From Gemmatimonadota bacterium (GTDB lineage Bacteria; Gemmatimonadota; Gemmatimonadetes; Gemmatimonadales; GWC2-71-9), in NCBI GenBank assembly GCA_003222135.1, contig QHUM01000061.1, positions 1 through 35,855 of the forward strand: a stretch of 35,855 nt of DNA, written 5' to 3'. Position 1 is the stretch's first letter; every line of letters begins with the position of its first letter. Shown here piece by piece: positions 10,056 to 17,335 of this stretch. Made by a program: the position numbers and the translations under genes. The notes under the pieces were generated by a model. The model did no database searches and had not been told where the DNA came from. It was given only the letters and a program-made list of their open reading frames with translations.

Positions 10056-10257
10056 GGGCCCCTTACCGAAGAAGGCCCTACGGTACGCTGTCCTGCTTCC
10101 GAAACTGGTACCGAGCTAGTGCGTCGGGGACCAGAATTTTGCGGTGCTGAGGCCCGTGAACTGCCCGTGAACTGCCGGGGAAGGGTGATGCAATGCCGGG
10201 GTGCGGCTCGCAAGCGACTGGTACGAGACCTTGCCGCCTGCTGCGCAGATTGTCACT
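10056..10257. other. Divergent intergenic region, methyltransferase / four-helix-bundle gene
   Basis: The left part (10056-10152) should hold the promoter of the methyltransferase operon; no convincing -35/-10 pair can be named. The right part holds a short repeat (10153-10188) described separately. From 10201 the frame of the four-helix-bundle gene is already open. Confidence 0.5.
10153..10188 (+). repeat. Family A repeat, left copy beside four-helix-bundle gene
   Basis: Two direct copies of CCCGTGAACTG (10153-10163, 10164-10174) are followed by the cap CCGGGGAAGGGTGA (10175-10188). The cap recurs exactly, in inverted orientation, at 10624-10637 on the other side of the gene, again next to tandem 11-mers. 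The same arrangement of (CCGGTGARAGG)n plus CCGGGGAAGGGT is found at 34248-34283 and, inverted, at 32734-32768. Confidence 0.85.
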
Positions 10258-10617
10258 GTGAGAAGACTGGAGTCGCTGGAAGCCTGGAAGGTCGCGCGGC
10301 GCCTCGCTGTATCAGCCTATCGCCTTACCCTTGAGCCCCCGTTGACCCGCCATTTTGCGCTCGCAGATCAGATTCGCAGGGCTGCACCGTCCGTTCCTGC
10401 AAACATTGCGGAGGGTTATGGCCTCGGGACGAGGCCTCAGTTTGTCAGGTGTCTCCGGATTGCGTTAGGCTCCGCGACTGAGCTCCGCACGCACCTGGAA
10501 CTCGTTCAGGAGCTGGAGCTCTCTCCAGCCAAACCAACGGAGGACGCGCTCAGGCAATGCGATCGGGTTATCGGCCTGATCGTCGGCTTGATCCGCAGCC
10601 TGGTGGGTCGCGGGTAG
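10258..10617 (+). CDS. Four-helix-bundle protein (S23 / 23S rRNA intervening-sequence family)
   Basis: With GTG 10258 as start the protein is 119 residues, the normal size of the family. Its opening, RRLESLEAWKVARRLA, matches the usual F.dLevWqkA start, and QIRRAAPSVPANIAEGYG followed by RIALGSATELRTHL is the family signature. Starting at 10201 would add 19 atypical residues. Members are small pentameric helical bundles first seen in intervening sequences of 23S rRNA genes; the Avd protein of diversity-generating retroelements is related. Their molecular function is poorly known. This stand-alone gene lies between inverted copies of the family A repeat, and its stop is 8 bases before the right-hand copy. 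Confidence 0.88.
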   Translation: MRRLESLEAWKVARRLAVSAYRLTLEPPLTRHFALADQIRRAAPSVPANIAEGYGLGTRPQFVRCLRIALGSATELRTHLELVQELELSPAKPTEDALRQCDRVIGLIVGLIRSLVGRG

Positions 10618-10623
10618 TGCCCT

Positions 10624-10661
10624 TCACCCTTCCCCGGCCTCTCACCGGCCTCTCACCGGCC
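10624..10661 (-). repeat. Family A repeat, right copy (inverted) beside four-helix-bundle gene
   Basis: Read on the minus strand this is two tandem copies of the CCGGTGAGAGG-type 11-mer followed by the cap CCGGGGAAGGGTGA (10637 down to 10624). It occupies the convergent gap between the four-helix-bundle gene and the DUF4097 gene. Over 36 bases (10626-10661) it differs from the copy at 34248-34283 at five positions without gaps. Over 34 bases it differs from the copy inside the patatin gene at five positions. Confidence 0.9.
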
Positions 10662-10662
10662 T

Positions 10663-11445
10663 TTAACTGGCTTTTCTAAGCCGTATGCTCCCATTCACCG
10701 TCGAAAGCGACAGCTGCCGTCCGCCGTTTCCGATCGTGCCGTGCAGGTGCCGCGGGCCGAACTTACCCGTGACCAGCAGGGGGAAGTCGGTCACCAGGTC
10801 GCCGTTCACGGTGGAGGCTCGGACCTCGGTCGAGAGGTCGGAGGGCAGATCGAGCGTGATGCCGCCGTTCACCGTGGTGAACTCGACCCCGTCACTCCAG
10901 TTGGCGCGGCCGAGCGAGGCGACGATCGAGCCGTTCACGGTGGTCGCCTCGGCGTAGCCGGTGGTGGACACGCGCACGCTGCCGTTCACCGTGTAGGCCC
11001 ACACATCCGCGCCCAAGTGCTCCGCTTCCACCTGGCCGTTGACGGTGTGCCCGTAGAACTTCACGCCCGCCGGGACGCGGACCTCGAAATCCACTGATAC
11101 GTCGTTGTCCTCGGTGCTGGAGGACCAGTGGTCTCCCGCGGTGCATTCGTTGTCGCGGCGCGCGCGGCGCGGCGTCGGGTAAATCGCGCAGATCGTCACC
11201 GCGTCGTCGGTGGTGACGACCTTGATCTCGACCGACTCGGGATCGCTGCGGCGGGCGTGCTTCCTCGCCGTGACGTCGACCTCGCCCCCCGTCACGCCGA
11301 CGGCGTGGATGTCCCCGTTGACGCCTTTGATCTCGAGCCGCTTGCCGCTCGCGAGGCGGCCGCTCCAATGGAACTCCCCTTGAGCTGGGGCGGGCGGGAC
11401 GGCGCCGACCAGCAGCGCGAGGGCGGCGAGGGAGATGGCGCGCAT
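10663..11445 (-). CDS. Secreted DUF4097 beta-repeat protein (second copy)
   Basis: 260 residues with a signal peptide (MRAISLAALALLVGAVPPAPAQG) and a beta-helix-like body in which a TVNG motif recurs about every 15-20 residues (YTVNGSVRV, TTVNGSIVA, STVNGDLVT and others). This is the pattern of DUF4097/DUF4098 proteins, predicted to be exported and often encoded next to ECF sigma and anti-sigma factors. Their function is not established; a cell-envelope surface role is usually inferred. The ATG at 11445 lies two bases past the stop of the preceding DUF4097 gene. The C-terminus ends in the motif itself (STVNGSIRLRKAS), and the stop abuts the family A repeat. Confidence 0.85.
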   Translation of the reverse strand: MRAISLAALALLVGAVPPAPAQGEFHWSGRLASGKRLEIKGVNGDIHAVGVTGGEVDVTARKHARRSDPESVEIKVVTTDDAVTICAIYPTPRRARRDNECTAGDHWSSSTEDNDVSVDFEVRVPAGVKFYGHTVNGQVEAEHLGADVWAYTVNGSVRVSTTGYAEATTVNGSIVASLGRANWSDGVEFTTVNGGITLDLPSDLSTEVRASTVNGDLVTDFPLLVTGKFGPRHLHGTIGNGGRQLSLSTVNGSIRLRKAS

Positions 11446-11447
11446 GG

Positions 11448-12323
11448 TCAGTTGTCCTCCTGGTCGTGGTGCTTGTCGTGCAGCTGGCCGGGCCGGCGCA
11501 GCCGGATGTCGCCGTTGAACGTCTCGAGCTCGAGCCGGGCGTTGCCGGAGCCGATCGTGAACGTGAAGCGGTGCTTGGTCGTGTTCGTGACGCTCACCGG
11601 GAAGCTCGAGTCGAAGTCGCCGTTGAAGGTCGCCACCGACACGGTCACGTTGGCCTTGTCCGGTATGGCGACGGTGACGTCGCCGTTGTGGGTGGCGAAG
11701 CGGTAGTGAGAGCCGTCCTTGATGCTGCCTTCGTAGGTGACGTCGCCGCTCACGGTGCTGACCTCCACGCTCGCCGACTCGATTCCTTCCAACGAGATGT
11801 CCCCGCTCACGGTTTCAGCTGAGATGTCGCCACTCACGTTCTCCAGGGTCAGGCCGTCGCTCACCGAGTAGACGTCGATGTGCCCCTTGGCGTTTTGCAG
11901 CTTGACGGCTCCCTGCACCGACTTGAGCGACACCTGGCCGCTGCCCCCCCGGCACTTGACCTCGCCGTTCACCGTCTCGGCAGTGACGGCTCCTTGCGCG
12001 CCGTCCACCTCGATGTCGGTGGAGACCCCGTGGAGATTGAGGTTCATCCAGGCCGGAGCCGAGATCTGGTACTCGACCATCTGCGCCAGCCCACGCCGGC
12101 TCTCGGCCTTGAGGCTCACGGTCGAGGCCCCCACTTGGACGTCGATGCGGTCGCGACTGGAGTGCGTCGCCTGTACCCGGACGGAGTTCTGGTTCCAGGC
12201 CTTGACCACGATCTCGCCGCCGAAGTTGTCGACGTCGAGCCGCATCCCGGGCCGGACCGGCACGGTCGTATCGGTCTGCTGGGTCACTGCCAGCGTGATG
12301 ACGGCCGCGATGTTCAGGAGCAC
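11448..12323 (-). CDS. Secreted DUF4097 beta-repeat protein (first copy)
   Basis: 291 residues with a short hydrophobic start (MLLNIAAVITLAVTQQ), then the DUF4097 pattern of short beta-strand turns such as ETVNGEVKC, ENVSGDISA, ETVSGDISL and STVSGDVTY, ending with a charged His-rich tail (QLHDKHHDQED). Most motifs here are VSG or VNG rather than the TVNG of its neighbour, so the pair is a diverged tandem duplication. The start is GTG at 12323, with AGGGGGA eight bases upstream overlapping the anti-sigma stop. Expression should follow the sigma/anti-sigma operon, and the product is probably periplasmic. The function is unknown. Confidence 0.83.
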   Translation of the reverse strand: MLLNIAAVITLAVTQQTDTTVPVRPGMRLDVDNFGGEIVVKAWNQNSVRVQATHSSRDRIDVQVGASTVSLKAESRRGLAQMVEYQISAPAWMNLNLHGVSTDIEVDGAQGAVTAETVNGEVKCRGGSGQVSLKSVQGAVKLQNAKGHIDVYSVSDGLTLENVSGDISAETVSGDISLEGIESASVEVSTVSGDVTYEGSIKDGSHYRFATHNGDVTVAIPDKANVTVSVATFNGDFDSSFPVSVTNTTKHRFTFTIGSGNARLELETFNGDIRLRRPGQLHDKHHDQEDN

Positions 12324-12336
12324 GATGTCTATCCCC

Positions 12337-13035
12337 CTAGGTCCTGGCGGGTGCGAGCGCGCTGGCCCGTCGCAGCAGCTCCAACTTGCGCCGCATGGTG
12401 TCGGCGAGGTGTTGATTCAAATACGCGCTGCCGGGATCGGCCGCGAGCGCCCGCCGCGCCTGCACGATCGCAGAGTCGATCGTCACCAGGCTCTGTGTGA
12501 GCACGCGCACCGTGGCGCTGTCGAGGCGGCCGCTGGCGCGCCCTTGCTCCAGGGCGCTCTCCAGCTCGGCGACGGCGGCATCGTAGCGCGAGCTCGTCTT
12601 CTGGACCCACCCCACCGGGGAGGTCGTCAGATCCGCGGCCGGCCCGCGCTGCGCGATCGCGCCCGCCCCCCTGAGCGGCGGGCGGTGCAGCGCCAGGTAC
12701 GCGCCGCCCGAGCCGAGCAGCAGCAGCAACGCGGCCGCCGCGGCGAGCTGCGGGACCGTGAACGCGACGCGGCGGCGCGTCCGTCGCTCCGCGAGGCTCA
12801 CCACGTGGTGCGCGCCCGATGACACGCCGATCTGCTCCGCGATGGCGGGCCACAGGTCGGCCGCCGGCGGCCGGTCGTCGAGCGCCCGGGCGCGCGCGAC
12901 CACCCGGCGCAGCTCGTCGAGCGTCGTGCGGCACGCCGCGCAGCCTGCGAGATGGGCCTCGAGCGCGCCGCGCTCAGCTTCGGCCAGCGTCCCGTCGATA
13001 TACTCTGAGAGTCGCTCGGTCCAGGTGTCGTTCAT
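12337..13035 (-). CDS. Zinc-finger anti-sigma factor (zf-HC2)
   Basis: 232 residues from the ATG at 13035, which has AAGGGG nine bases upstream; the frame is open to 13074, but that extra part is the translated family C repeat. The N-terminus holds the anti-sigma zinc motif H-x3-C-x2-C (HLAGCAACRTTLDEL, residues 28-42). A single membrane helix follows (about 88-110, VPQLAAAAALLLLLGSGG) and then a periplasmic helical domain of about 120 residues. It is expected to hold the adjacent ECF sigma factor inactive at the membrane until an envelope signal releases it. The gene sits directly after the sigma gene with a 39-base gap. Confidence 0.88.
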   Translation of the reverse strand: MNDTWTERLSEYIDGTLAEAERGALEAHLAGCAACRTTLDELRRVVARARALDDRPPAADLWPAIAEQIGVSSGAHHVVSLAERRTRRRVAFTVPQLAAAAALLLLLGSGGAYLALHRPPLRGAGAIAQRGPAADLTTSPVGWVQKTSSRYDAAVAELESALEQGRASGRLDSATVRVLTQSLVTIDSAIVQARRALAADPGSAYLNQHLADTMRRKLELLRRASALAPART

Positions 13036-13045
13036 CGACTCGCCC

Positions 13046-13072
13046 CTTTCAATCCGCAATCCGCAATCAGTC
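13046..13072 (-). repeat. Family C 7-mer repeat between sigma and anti-sigma genes
   Basis: On the minus strand, GATTGCGG ATTGCGG ATTG, tandem copies of the 7-mer ATTGCGG, fill most of the gap between the sigma stop and the anti-sigma ribosome site. The same 7-mer forms the large hairpin at 32069-32148. Confidence 0.85.
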
Positions 13073-13074
13073 AA

Positions 13075-13662
13075 TTATTCGAGATGTTTCCGCAGCGCCA
13101 TCCGCGCATGATGCAGCTGCGATTTGGATGTCCCGGGCACGATCCCGAGCATATCCGCGATCTCCTCGTGCTTGTAGCCTTCCACGTCATGCAGCACGAA
13201 CACCTCACGTGCGCCGTCGGGAAGCCGCCCGATCGCCTGCTGGAAATCGAGCGACAGCTCGTGCACCACCGGGCGACCCGGCACCGCGTCGAGTGCATGC
13301 TCCGCATCGTGGTACCGCCCGCGTTCGGTGCTGAGCGTCGTGCGGCGCGCCAGGATCACGTTGATCGCCAGGCGGTGCAGCCAGGTCCCGAACGCCGCCT
13401 CGCCGCGGAACGTGCCGAGCTTGCTCCACGCCCGCACGAACACATCCTGCGTGATGTCGTCGGCCACGTCGGGATTGATCATCCGGCGCGCCAGACTGTG
13501 GACCCGTGCCACGTGGGCCCGGTACAGCCGCTCGAACGCGCTCCCGTCGCCACTGGCGGCGAGCGCCACGTCGGCTGTTTCCGCGTCCCCCGTGCCTCCG
13601 CCGCCCCTCGCCTGGTCCGGATCTCTGCGCAGTGTCGCCGCCCCGGGACTGGTGAGCTCCAT
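13075..13662 (-). CDS. ECF-type RNA polymerase sigma factor
   Basis: 195 residues. Region 2 (about 42-105) includes FERLYRAHVARVHSLA, DDITQDVFVRAWSKL and FGTWLHRLAINVI. Region 4 (about 140-193) includes LPDGAREVFVLHDVEGYKHE and the recognition helix GTSKSQLHHARMALR. A 35-residue Gly/Ala-rich N-terminal extension precedes region 2. It directs RNA polymerase to a stress or envelope regulon, controlled by the membrane anti-sigma factor just downstream. The two DUF4097 genes behind them are likely regulon members. ATG at 13662; no good ribosome site, so a short or leaderless transcript is possible. A 10-base inverted repeat lies upstream at 13676-13728. Confidence 0.93.
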   Translation of the reverse strand: MELTSPGAATLRRDPDQARGGGGTGDAETADVALAASGDGSAFERLYRAHVARVHSLARRMINPDVADDITQDVFVRAWSKLGTFRGEAAFGTWLHRLAINVILARRTTLSTERGRYHDAEHALDAVPGRPVVHELSLDFQQAIGRLPDGAREVFVLHDVEGYKHEEIADMLGIVPGTSKSQLHHARMALRKHLE

Positions 13663-13675
13663 GTGCCCAATCTGA

Positions 13676-13728
13676 TAGGGACTAGAGCTAAAAGGTTGTA
13701 GCGTACGGGGAAAGGCAACTAGTCCCTA
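13676..13728. promoter_or_regulatory. Perfect 10-base inverted repeat in divergent sigma / NiCoT promoter region
   Basis: TAGGGACTAG at 13676-13685 is matched exactly by its complement CTAGTCCCTA at 13719-13728, with 33 bases between the arms. The arms lie 14 bases from the sigma start and 37 bases from the transporter start. The spacing suggests a two-site operator or autoregulatory element for the divergent genes rather than a terminator, as there is no T-run. The regulator is not identified. Confidence 0.5.
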
Positions 13729-13764
13729 CCCCCTGTCTCGCTGCTGGCTAAATTGCGGTCCGCC

Positions 13765-14454
13765 ATGCCTCCCAGCCTTTTGGCCCTCGCGGGCCTCGGC
13801 TTGCTCCTCGGGTTCCGCCACGCATTCGAGCCCGACCACCTCGCCGCCGTGTCGACGCTCGCGACCCGCCAAGGGCGCCTGCTCGACGCCTGCCGTCTCG
13901 GGCTCGCCTGGGCCGTAGGGCACACGGCCAGCGTCGGGGTGGTCGTGGCCGTCATCATGGTGTTCGGCCTCCATCTGCCCGATCGCCTCTGGCCCGCCGC
14001 CGACTTCCTCGTGGCGCTGCTCCTGATCGGGCTCGGCGGGTCGGTCATTCTGCGGTACGCGCGCGGACGCTGGCACCTGCACGCGCACGCGCACGAGGAC
14101 GGCCCGCACTTTCACCTTCACAGCCACGTGCAGGGTGCCGAGCACGCCCACGCGCACCCACGGGGGGACGCAAGGCGCTCGCTCGGGTTCGGGTTGCTGC
14201 ACGGGCTCGCTGGCAGCGCCGCGATCCTGGTCCTGCTCGTGGCCGCGGCGCCGACTCGTACCGCTCAGTTCGCGTACTTCGCCGCGTTCGCGCTGGGCAC
14301 CATGATCGGCATGCTGCTGGTCTCGTTCTCGCTCGCCGGGCTGGTACGGCTCGCCTCAGGGCACGGGGCGAGGTGGGCGACGGTGCTGCACCTGGGCTCG
14401 GCGGTCGTCAGCGTGGTCGTAGGGTTGCTCCTCGCGGGAAAGACACTGCAATAG
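13765..14454 (+). CDS. NiCoT/UreH-like nickel-cobalt transporter
   Basis: 229 residues with about six membrane helices. The first helix ends in GFRHAFEPDHLAA, carrying the H-x4-D-H motif that binds Ni2+/Co2+ in NiCoT, RcnA and UreH/HupE-type transporters, and HGLAGSAA repeats the pattern later. Between the halves lies a His-rich loop (residues about 108-138: HLHAHAHED, HFHLHSH, HAHAHPR), typical of metal loading. Direction of transport (uptake or RcnA-like efflux) cannot be decided. The ATG at 13765 is preferred over TTG 13753, which would add four residues. There is no clear ribosome site. The gene is divergent from the ECF sigma factor. Confidence 0.82.
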   Translation: MPPSLLALAGLGLLLGFRHAFEPDHLAAVSTLATRQGRLLDACRLGLAWAVGHTASVGVVVAVIMVFGLHLPDRLWPAADFLVALLLIGLGGSVILRYARGRWHLHAHAHEDGPHFHLHSHVQGAEHAHAHPRGDARRSLGFGLLHGLAGSAAILVLLVAAAPTRTAQFAYFAAFALGTMIGMLLVSFSLAGLVRLASGHGARWATVLHLGSAVVSVVVGLLLAGKTLQ

Positions 14455-14469
14455 ACGTTGCCTGCCGTG

Positions 14470-15729
14470 TCATACAACTGTCGAGATGCTGTCTCCTTCC
14501 TGCGCCGCCACTACCGCGGCACCAGACAGGCTTCCCATGACGTTGGTCATGGTGCGGAACATGTCGGGGATGCGATCGAGCCCGATCAGCAGCGTCAGCC
14601 CGGCGAGCGGGAGTCCGGTGGCGCTGAACGCGGGAGCGAGGCTCACGACGCTCGCCGACGGCACGCTGGCGACCGTGAGCGAGGCGAGAAACACCGCGGC
14701 GCCCGCCTGGAACAGCTCCGCCGCGCCGAGCGGCACGCCGTACAGGTGGGCCGCGAACACGATCGCCACCGCCTGGAACAGCGCGCTCCCCGACCGGTTG
14801 ATGCTCGCGCCCAGTGGCAGCACGAAGCTCGTCACGGTGCGCGAGATCTCGAGCTCCTGCTCGGCGGCCGCGAGCATCGTGGGGAGGGTGGCGAGCGACG
14901 ACGTGGTCGAGAACGCCATCGCGAGCGACGGCCACGCCGCCTGCAGGAACCTGGACACGCGGACCCGCGCCACCAGGGCGATCGCGGGGAGCAGCACGCC
15001 GGCGATGAACACCCCCAGCCCGGCGATCACCGCCAGTACGAACACGGCCATCGTCTTCACGAGCGACAACCCGAACTGAGCGACCGCCCCCGCCACCAGC
15101 GCGAAGATGCCGAGCGGGGCGATCAGCAGCACCCACCAGACGATGCGGACCAGCGCCGCGGTCACGACGTCGGCGAGATCGGTCAACGTGCGGCGCTTCT
15201 CCTCCGGCAGTCCCGCGGCGGCGACGGCGAAGAGCGTGGTGGCGACGATCAGCGGCAGCAAGCTGCCGTCGATCGCCGCGCGCACCGGGTTCGCCGGGAT
15301 CAGCTCGACTAGGAACCGCGCGCCACTCTGCATCTGGTCCGCTGCGTGGCGCACCGCGCCCGAGTCGGCGAGCGCGCTCTGGCGCAGCACCGCCTGCTGC
15401 TCCGGCGTCACGCCGGCGAGCGGCAGGCACAGCGCCGCCACCGCGAACCCGATCACGATCGCGGCGACGGTCGTCGCCCAGAAGAACCCCAGCGTTCTGA
15501 TTCCGAGGCGGCCCACGCGCCGCACACTGCCGAGTCCCGCCACGCCCGCGAACAGCGCGGTCACGACGAGCGGGATCACCACCATCCAGAGCAGGTTCAA
15601 GAACAGCGTGCCGAGCGGCCGCAGGCCCCGGGCCACGGTGAGCAGCGCGGGCTGCTGGGTCCACGCGGCCACAAGCCCGAGCGCGAGTCCGGCGGCGAGG
15701 CCGATCGTCATCCGCACGTGGCTGGGCAT
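14470..15729 (-). CDS. Dicarboxylate/amino acid:cation symporter (DAACS, GltP-like)
   Basis: 419 residues, all membrane. MAFSTTSSLATLP (about 273-285) is the serine-rich re-entrant loop HP1, and LPLGASINRSGSALFQA (about 307-323) is the TM7 region of the glutamate/aspartate symporter fold. The N-terminal scaffold LWMVVIPLVVTALFAGV also fits. Members import C4-dicarboxylates, glutamate or neutral amino acids with H+ or Na+. The usual NMDGT metal motif is replaced by NRSGS, so a divergent substrate is likely. ATG at 15729 lies only 18 bases from the divergent hydrolase start; an internal ATG at 15711 would give more promoter room. Confidence 0.87.
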   Translation of the reverse strand: MPSHVRMTIGLAAGLALGLVAAWTQQPALLTVARGLRPLGTLFLNLLWMVVIPLVVTALFAGVAGLGSVRRVGRLGIRTLGFFWATTVAAIVIGFAVAALCLPLAGVTPEQQAVLRQSALADSGAVRHAADQMQSGARFLVELIPANPVRAAIDGSLLPLIVATTLFAVAAAGLPEEKRRTLTDLADVVTAALVRIVWWVLLIAPLGIFALVAGAVAQFGLSLVKTMAVFVLAVIAGLGVFIAGVLLPAIALVARVRVSRFLQAAWPSLAMAFSTTSSLATLPTMLAAAEQELEISRTVTSFVLPLGASINRSGSALFQAVAIVFAAHLYGVPLGAAELFQAGAAVFLASLTVASVPSASVVSLAPAFSATGLPLAGLTLLIGLDRIPDMFRTMTNVMGSLSGAAVVAAQEGDSISTVV

Positions 15730-15747
15730 CGGGCCGGGAAGGTATTA

Positions 15748-16608
15748 TTGGGCACCCGCTCGAGCCAGCCTCTGGCCACTCCATCGAAACGATCGTTCCG
15801 GCTCACCGGAGCCGACGGCGGCCCGCTGCGTGGCGACGTCACCAGCGCGGGCGGCGACCGCCCCGTCGTCGTCGTGTGCCATGGGTTCAAGGGCTTCAAG
15901 GATTGGGGCTTCTTCCCGCACGTCACCGAGCGGCTCGCCCGCGCCGGTCTCGCCGTGGTGTCGTTCAACTTTTCCGGTGCGGGCGTGGGTGAGGACTCGG
16001 ACACGTTCGACGAGCCCGAGCGGTTTGGGCGCAACACGTACACCAAGGAGCTGCACGACCTGGACGTCGTGCTCGAGGCCGTGACGAGCGGTGCTTTCGG
16101 CTTTCGGCTGTCGGCGTATGGTCTCTTCGGGCACAGCGCGGGCGGCGGCATCGCCGTGTTGCGCGCGGCACAGGACGAGCGCGTCCGCGCACTCGTCACC
16201 TGGGCGGCGGTGGCGCGATTCGGCCGCCTCATCGCGCCCTTGACCGACGAGCTGCGTCGCACCGGAACGGCCCGCGTGCTGAGCCAGCGCACCGGCCAGG
16301 AGCTGCCGCTGTACCGCGACATGCTCGACGACTTGGACGCCCACGGCGCCGGCCCGCTCAACGTGGTGCGTGCCGCCGGCGGCGTGCGGGCGCCGTGGCT
16401 CATCGTGCACGGCACCGCGGACCAAACGGTGCCGTGGGGCGACGGTCGTGATCTTCACAACGCGGCACGCGCCGGCGCGCCGGAGTTGTTTCTGGTCGAT
16501 GGCGCGGGCCACAGCTTCGGGGCCGGCCACCCCTGGGCCGGCTCCAATGCCGCCCTGGAGCAGGTGGTGCGACGGACGGTGGACTGGTTCGCGCGGCACC
16601 TCTCGTGA
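15748..16608 (+). CDS. Alpha/beta hydrolase (serine esterase/peptidase-like)
   Basis: 286 residues from TTG 15748, which has GGAAGG five bases upstream; the frame is open to 15346, but that part is antisense to the symporter. Fold motifs are VVVCHGFKGFKDWGFF (oxyanion hole, 41-56), the nucleophile elbow GHSAGGG (Ser130), an acidic loop HGTADQTVPW and the catalytic His in GAGHSFGAGHPW. This is a single-domain cytoplasmic hydrolase similar to YqiA/DLH-like or osmotically induced esterases; the substrate is unknown. Its TGA overlaps the Nudix start by three bases, so the two genes form an operon. Confidence 0.87.
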   Translation: MGTRSSQPLATPSKRSFRLTGADGGPLRGDVTSAGGDRPVVVVCHGFKGFKDWGFFPHVTERLARAGLAVVSFNFSGAGVGEDSDTFDEPERFGRNTYTKELHDLDVVLEAVTSGAFGFRLSAYGLFGHSAGGGIAVLRAAQDERVRALVTWAAVARFGRLIAPLTDELRRTGTARVLSQRTGQELPLYRDMLDDLDAHGAGPLNVVRAAGGVRAPWLIVHGTADQTVPWGDGRDLHNAARAGAPELFLVDGAGHSFGAGHPWAGSNAALEQVVRRTVDWFARHLS

Positions 16609-17183
16609 AGCTCACACTCGCCGCCGTGCGGTTTGCCCTGCAGGACTTCCGCGCCAAGCCCCAGGCGGCGCCTGGAGCGAGCCCCGCTGCGGTCGCCTTG
16701 ATCCTGCTCGAAGGGCCCCAAGGGCTCGAGACCCTGCTGATCCGTCGCGCCGAGCGCGCCGACGATCCCTGGTCCGGCCAGGTCGCCCTGCCGGGCGGCC
16801 GGCGTGATCCCGCGGACGGCGATCTGCTGGTGACGGCGATCCGCGAGACGCGCGAGGAGACGGGGGTCGACCTCTCCGCCGCGGAGCGCCTCGGCGCGCT
16901 CGACGACCTCTACCCCCGAACTGCCACGCTCCCCGCAGTCGTGGTGCGCCCCTTCGTGTTCGCGCTCGCTTCTCGCCCCACACTCGTCCCGGGCGTCGAG
17001 GCCGCAAGGGTGTTCTGGCTGCCGCTCGCGCGTTTGTCGCAACGCGGTGTGCGGCGCGACTTGACGCTGCTGGTGCGCGGCGTCGAGCGCACCTTTCCCG
17101 CCTATGTCATCGACGAAATTGTTATCTGGGGGATGACCGAGCGGATCCTCACCCCGTTCCTCAGGCTCATCAACGCAGTGTAG
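16605..17183 (+). CDS. Nudix hydrolase, CoA diphosphatase type
   Basis: 192 residues. The Nudix box spans about 64-86 (GGRRDPADGDLLVTAIRE followed by TREETGV), with the REETG metal-binding glutamates intact. Immediately upstream, LLIRRAERADDPWSGQVALP matches the CoA-pyrophosphatase (NudL/Pcd1, UPF0035) signature. Such enzymes split CoA or oxidised CoA into phosphopantetheine and 3',5'-ADP in the cytoplasm. The GTG start at 16605 overlaps the hydrolase TGA (GTGA), indicating coupled translation. The stop at 17183 is followed by the AT-richer promoter region of the manganese module. Confidence 0.9.
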   Translation: MKLTLAAVRFALQDFRAKPQAAPGASPAAVALILLEGPQGLETLLIRRAERADDPWSGQVALPGGRRDPADGDLLVTAIRETREETGVDLSAAERLGALDDLYPRTATLPAVVVRPFVFALASRPTLVPGVEAARVFWLPLARLSQRGVRRDLTLLVRGVERTFPAYVIDEIVIWGMTERILTPFLRLINAV

Positions 17184-17206
17184 GCTACAGAAATCCACAT
17201 ATTCGC

Positions 17207-17235
17207 TTGACAATATTCAAAGTTTAGCGTAGTCT
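17207..17235 (+). promoter_or_regulatory. Sigma-70-type promoter of the manganese module
   Basis: A perfect TTGACA (17207-17212) is followed after 17 bases by TAGTCT (17230-17235), a weak -10. The region is clearly more AT-rich than its surroundings. A second TTGACA at 17271-17276 has no good -10. The predicted start point leaves a leader of about 95 bases before the regulator ATG, in which I see no riboswitch. Confidence 0.6.
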
Positions 17236-17237
17236 AA
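17224..17237. promoter_or_regulatory. DtxR/MntR-type operator overlapping the -10 box
   Basis: TTAGCGTAGTCTAA has perfect TTAG/CTAA arms around a central TA. This TTAGnnTAnnCTAA layout is the core of known DtxR/IdeR operators. It covers the -10 box of the promoter just upstream of the DtxR-family regulator gene, so metal-dependent autorepression of the regulator and the manganese transporter is the natural reading. Confidence 0.65.
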
Positions 17238-17335
17238 TGTTGATGAGACACTAGTGTGTAAGTCTTTCTGTTGACAGTTGATAACCTATCCCCAACAGGT
17301 CCCATTGTAGCGCCTTTCCGGCAGGGAGAATCGGC

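Noticed and set aside
8943..10334. 463-codon plus-strand frame over the methyltransferase start
   Set aside because: Antisense, no motifs, and it runs across the repeat into the four-helix-bundle gene in another frame.
15346..15747. 134-codon upstream extension of the alpha/beta hydrolase
   Set aside because: It is antisense to the symporter and has shadow-frame composition; TTG 15748 has a proper ribosome site.
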